From the NCBI GenBank assembly GCA_014801595.1, contig JAAVDV010000035.1, positions 38,545 through 47,608 on the forward strand: a DNA stretch of 9,064 nucleotides. Direction: 5' to 3'. The notes beneath the pieces were generated by a model, which was not told where the DNA came from, made no database searches, and was given only the letters and a program-made list of their open reading frames with translations. This document shows, piece by piece, positions 5,351 through 9,064 of the stretch. The position numbers and the translations under genes are program-made. The DNA comes from Bacteroides sp. (GTDB taxonomy: Bacteria > Bacteroidota > Bacteroidia > Bacteroidales > Muribaculaceae). Numbering within the stretch: the first letter of the stretch is position 1; every line of letters starts with the position of its first letter.

Positions 5351-8300
5351 TTAATCTTAAATCTCACGTGATAACCTTCGGGGATGAGGGAATAGGAATC
5401 CGGATTTTTGAAGGCATCTTTCCAGATCCTGATTGAATCTCCTGTCACCAACGCCACATCATAACGGTCACGACACCCCGGAGATTGCGAAACCTCATAT
5501 TCATGTGCTGTAAGTCTGATATCTTCCCCCGAACTGCAGTTCTTGATTTCAAGACATCGGTAAAGAGCCGATCCCTTCTTACGATACTCCAGGTCATAAC
5601 CTCGGGAATCATCTCCGGAAAGTCCGTTCTTGGCAGCCAGATATTCAGAATAGATTTCTCCGATCTCATATTCAGAGTCTGGGAGGGAAAAGGCGCGGAA
5701 AACAATATCCTCGGCTTTTCGGCCATTCCTTTTCTTTGCAGTTTCAGAAGGCTGTCTTCTTTGAGAGGATTTGATTGTACTATGATTCCCGACACTAGGA
5801 CGAATAGTCTCCACCTCCTCTATCTCTGTAATCACCGGAGTCTTCAGACTTCCATTCCCGGTCTGATTATCATTCTCATCATCCTCTTTTTCGGCCGAGA
5901 ACAGTTGCTCTATCTTCCGGGCAAAATAATCTTCATACCCATCGAAATAGAGAAGACTCTCATCCTTGGGGCTCAGTCGGAGTTCATGGAAGTCATGACC
6001 GAGAAGATATTCATCATGTCGGCGGGGAAGAATGCCGACCTCACGTTTCTCAGCCTCAAAATCAAATTTATACGTGATATAATTCTCGATCAAATATTCA
6101 TAATCAGGTTCGACCTCATATCGGATATTTTTGGCTATATCCTCAATCCAGTCGTCGCTGAGGAAATTCTCCTTAAACTCAACATACCTCGTTTTTGCCT
6201 CATCATCCATCTCGCTGAGAAGGGCATGGACGCCGGCAAGGTAGGTCGCCTCATAGCGGCTTCTCACTCCCTTCAGCTGCTGTCTGTGATAGGTGATGAA
6301 ACTGTGGATGTCGGCTCTATCCGCCTCTATCCCTAATTTAGCGACAAGATAACTTCTCGGGGTCTTCTTCAGAGCTTCCTCGTCAAAGCTATCCACGATC
6401 CCGTCATATTCAAATACGGTGCGCCAGAACTCTACCTCAGATGACGATAATCCGGTCGTTTTCTCGCATTTAGCCCAAAGCGATTCATCAAATTCATTCT
6501 CCGCGATATAATCCAATTCTTTCTTGGATGATTTGAGCAGACGCAGGAACCTGTCGACATTCTCGCCGCCGTTCAGCTTCAAGGCTATGGCCATCGCCTC
6601 CACAATGCCATTGCAGAAATATGGATCTTCCAGCGCCTCCTCCAATCGGGAATAATCACCGCAGATGAAAGGTTTACCATCAAAAAATTGCAGATCGCCG
6701 TTTTCCATCCGGATAGTATGGTTTATACCCTCAGGCCCATTAGACAGTCTATACTCGCATTGATTTACCACACTGATATATAGACGGTTGAGCGCGCTCT
6801 TGACATTACTGATAAGGGTGTCGATATTGCCGCCCTTGCTCCCCGCTTCCTTCGTGGCTGAAGCAATGACATACGGCTTGATGGTGCCCAGTTTCTGGTT
6901 GAGTTGGTCGGTTAGAGCTGGGTTCATCTCTCCCTCTACAAGTTCAAATTTAAGATCTTTGATCAACCGGCATCCGAACACCCTCTTCACGATATCCTCA
7001 CCTTCGCGGGAGCTCATTTCTATGATCGGAAGACTGTTTCTCAAGCTTCTGATTCCGACGTTATCGCTGTAAAAGATCTCGTTCGCTAGTAGGAATTGAA
7101 GTTCATCACCGATTTTGCAGGCGAGACGCAGATCTGCCGGAGGATTAACTGAAGTCTGTTCATTCAACGCCATCTTTATCTTATGGTAGAAAGACTTCAA
7201 ACCCTTGGAATCATGTTGCGCCTTGGCTCTGTCGGTGCGTTCCTGAAGCACCTGATACAAATCCTCCGTGCCGAAATCCGCGCAAGTTGCGGAAGCACCG
7301 AGAGCCAGTAGCAATCTGAGAATCCGGGGATCATCATCGTTGAGCTCCAATTGATCTTCCTTCGCAACTTTCCCCGGCAACCACTCATGATCTTCAACGG
7401 CATAGTACTTTAGTTGCGAGGCAGCTGATTGGGTGCGTAGAAGATAGGCAGCGTAGCTCACATCAACTGTAACGGGTTCTTTATACTTCGAGTTAAACCA
7501 GTCAATCTGCTGGCCCGAGCATACCTGCTCATCATATCCAGACTTTAGGAGGAGTTTGATCAGATCGGGGAGCCTGAGACTGTTCAGGATTTCCCTGTCA
7601 GCGATATATGCGGTGTTCCTAGCCTCGCGCTCAGCATCCTTCCATGAACAGTTGGCCTTGATCTCCTCAGGAATGTCAAGCGAATTTATGTAACTCTGGT
7701 CCGAACCATAATGCATGGGAGTCTTGCAGAAGTAAAGATTCACTCCGAGCTTTACCAAAAACTCCTGAATTGAAGAGGCATCATTCCCGGGGACTTCCTC
7801 CAGGAAATAAGGATAGGCCACACATCTTTCCCGGGGAAGGGGAGAAGGGGAGATGCCGAGATTTTTGAATCCGTCAGGGAATCTGCTGTCGGCCGCTATG
7901 AGGTGTGACGCTTTCTGCCATTTCGTGGAGAGGGTTTCGTTTGGAAGCCATGCTTCATTCCCCTCGCTTATGGTGAATTTGTTTCCTCTTCTAAGGAAGA
8001 TCTTAAATAGTGATTTCATCTGTTCCTTATATTCAGCCACCGGTCTGCGCGAATCTTCGCTCTTGGGAACCATTCGGTTGGTAAGTGATGAAATATCGGA
8101 GGACGAAATTCTGCCTACCACCGACAGCCGATCCGCCATCTCGCGTTGCCATGGCTTTTCTCCGGGCAGCTCCAGAAGCTGCTTTATTTTTACGGCAAGA
8201 TCATCGTCGAGATAATCAAATTCCATACACGAAGGAATATCCTCTACCTTCTGACCTTCATTAATGAATGCGGTGCCGAAGATAGTGGAATCAGTGTCAT

Positions 8301-9064
8301 CCCTGAAGATCTGACAGTCAAGTTTCAGACCACGACGGGAGGCGAATTTCCGAAGAGCCACAATCAGGGAAGCCAAGGTATCCTTATCAATTTCCGATGC
8401 AAACTTCTCGATTCCCCATTTTATATCGCGATTGAACTCCTGATTTACCAGGCATAGAATTTCTTCCCCTTCTTTTAGCCTCATGTTACTGAATATAGAG
8501 GGACCAGCTTCCGTAATGGAAATGATATCGAATAACTCATCATCCAGATACCAGCAATTATTCAAATTTCCATATCCTCCACCTAAAAGCGGAATGTAAT
8601 CCCCTTTTCGTGAATACAGCTTTCTAAACAGATAATCCCCATATACGGTTCCTCCCTTATACATAGGATTGGGACGCATCAGCCTGTAGGCATCCCATGT
8701 GGTGCCCTGCTCCTTGAGATACTCCGCCATTTTGGAAATGATGTTGGCTAATTTATCTATCATCACCTTATTCACTTCATTTCTGGGTATAAGATGGTTG
8801 CGGGAGGCATCCAGCTCAAGAGTGGCGTGCAGGATGGCGGGGAGGCCGAAAATGTCGCGAGTGGGGAAGAAGCTATACATGGGATACACATTATATTCCT
8901 CATCATCTATGCAGTAAGCACACCCGATTTCGTAATCTCTTTCAATCCCGTCAATTGTGATTTTACCCCCTTCTACCTTTGAAATCCATCTCTTACCCTC
9001 AAATTCAGAGATGATGAACCCATTGTCATCGGCCATGATCCGGTTACTATAATCGGCTATTATC
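5347..9064 (-). CDS. Large NO VEIN/sacsin-like protein: HSP90-type ATPase remnant plus C-terminal NOV_C (DUF3883) nuclease-like domain (partial)
   Basis: The frame stays open to the right edge (IIADYSNRI precedes Met 9036 without a stop), so the true start lies outside the window and at least 1,238 residues are seen. Counting from Met 9036, residues 46-101 (YNVYPMYSFFPTRDIFGLPA, then LHATLELDASRN and a VNKVMIDKLANII helix) match the segment after the HSP90-like ATPase core in Sacsin/NO VEIN proteins ('FFPT..lg.pf..ha...l..sR..i'). Its nucleotide-binding motifs should lie beyond the edge. A long, mostly helical middle of about 950 residues has no recognised motif. An acidic, polar linker (about 1040-1100) leads to a NOV_C/DUF3883 domain at about 1105-1229 with D1148 (RGYDLEY), E1163 and K1165 (LEIKN), the D...ExK arrangement of restriction-endonuclease-like folds. 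The same end modules occur in plant NO VEIN. A cytoplasmic ATP-driven nuclease or chaperone-like role, perhaps in defence, is inferred. Confidence 0.8.
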   Translation of the reverse strand, partial: IIADYSNRIMADDNGFIISEFEGKRWISKVEGGKITIDGIERDYEIGCAYCIDDEEYNVYPMYSFFPTRDIFGLPAILHATLELDASRNHLIPRNEVNKVMIDKLANIISKMAEYLKEQGTTWDAYRLMRPNPMYKGGTVYGDYLFRKLYSRKGDYIPLLGGGYGNLNNCWYLDDELFDIISITEAGPSIFSNMRLKEGEEILCLVNQEFNRDIKWGIEKFASEIDKDTLASLIVALRKFASRRGLKLDCQIFRDDTDSTIFGTAFINEGQKVEDIPSCMEFDYLDDDLAVKIKQLLELPGEKPWQREMADRLSVVGRISSSDISSLTNRMVPKSEDSRRPVAEYKEQMKSLFKIFLRRGNKFTISEGNEAWLPNETLSTKWQKASHLIAADSRFPDGFKNLGISPSPLPRERCVAYPYFLEEVPGNDASSIQEFLVKLGVNLYFCKTPMHYGSDQSYINSLDIPEEIKANCSWKDAEREARNTAYIADREILNSLRLPDLIKLLLKSGYDEQVCSGQQIDWFNSKYKEPVTVDVSYAAYLLRTQSAASQLKYYAVEDHEWLPGKVAKEDQLELNDDDPRILRLLLALGASATCADFGTEDLYQVLQERTDRAKAQHDSKGLKSFYHKIKMALNEQTSVNPPADLRLACKIGDELQFLLANEIFYSDNVGIRSLRNSLPIIEMSSREGEDIVKRVFGCRLIKDLKFELVEGEMNPALTDQLNQKLGTIKPYVIASATKEAGSKGGNIDTLISNVKSALNRLYISVVNQCEYRLSNGPEGINHTIRMENGDLQFFDGKPFICGDYSRLEEALEDPYFCNGIVEAMAIALKLNGGENVDRFLRLLKSSKKELDYIAENEFDESLWAKCEKTTGLSSSEVEFWRTVFEYDGIVDSFDEEALKKTPRSYLVAKLGIEADRADIHSFITYHRQQLKGVRSRYEATYLAGVHALLSEMDDEAKTRYVEFKENFLSDDWIEDIAKNIRYEVEPDYEYLIENYITYKFDFEAEKREVGILPRRHDEYLLGHDFHELRLSPKDESLLYFDGYEDYFARKIEQLFSAEKEDDENDNQTGNGSLKTPVITEIEEVETIRPSVGNHSTIKSSQRRQPSETAKKRNGRKAEDIVFRAFSLPDSEYEIGEIYSEYLAAKNGLSGDDSRGYDLEYRKKGSALYRCLEIKNCSSGEDIRLTAHEYEVSQSPGCRDRYDVALVTGDSIRIWKDAFKNPDSYSLIPEGYHVRFKIK

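Noticed and set aside
5485..6336. Plus-strand open frame of 283 codons
   Set aside because: It lies fully antisense to the NO VEIN-like gene, over its acidic linker and NOV_C region, has no recognisable motif, and the minus-strand frame shows clear domain signatures here.
1..9064. CRISPR array, transposase, integrase or replication origin
   Set aside because: No regularly spaced repeats, transposase or integrase motifs, or iteron/origin patterns were seen on either strand.

Overview
The window looks like an accessory region of a Bacteroidota chromosome, most likely a gut member of the order Bacteroidales. The evidence is a Bacteroides-type promoter (TTG near -33, TAnnTTTG near -7) in front of a tRNA gene, mostly missing Shine-Dalgarno sites, and the protein families present (WG-repeat secreted proteins, YD-like 'DSHGNW' proteins, MNT-HEPN pairs). 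The genus cannot be settled from this sequence.

Layout from left to right. Positions 1-489 (minus strand) hold the 5' part of a lipoprotein gene that leaves the window on the left and is visibly richer in G+C than what follows. A compact divergent promoter region (about 565-634) separates it from a type II tRNA-Ser(GGA) at 696-783, which is closed by a strong intrinsic terminator. Just 22 bases after the terminator starts a small plus-strand cassette: a minimal nucleotidyltransferase (MNT), a HEPN-domain protein, and a decayed second MNT that has a frameshift and an amber codon. Beyond it, about 200 bases of unassigned sequence carry an 11-bp copy of the tRNA-Ser T-arm, which may be a remnant of an integration site.

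Everything from 1991 to the right edge is read on the minus strand. A three-gene set (4426 to 1991) encodes an exported YD-like protein, an exported WG-repeat protein whose start overlaps the previous stop by 11 bases, and a 74-residue orphan. Upstream of it, across 119 bases with an imperfect hairpin, lies a two-gene unit. The first gene encodes a very large protein (more than 1,238 residues in the window, open at the right edge) with the tail of a Sacsin/NO VEIN type HSP90-like ATPase module and a C-terminal NOV_C (DUF3883) domain with a PD-(D/E)xK-like D...ExK signature. The second encodes a 261-residue protein that keeps the second half of the FtsZ fold but has lost the GTP-binding glycine loop and the catalytic T7-loop aspartates. 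Their junction carries a perfect 15-bp tandem duplication that doubles the stop/start codons.

The NO VEIN-like ATPase/nuclease plus nucleotide-free FtsZ-like pair is the best candidate here for an undescribed system. A defence or stress role is inferred from domain types and from the accessory setting downstream of a tRNA beside an MNT-HEPN pair. It is not shown by the sequence.
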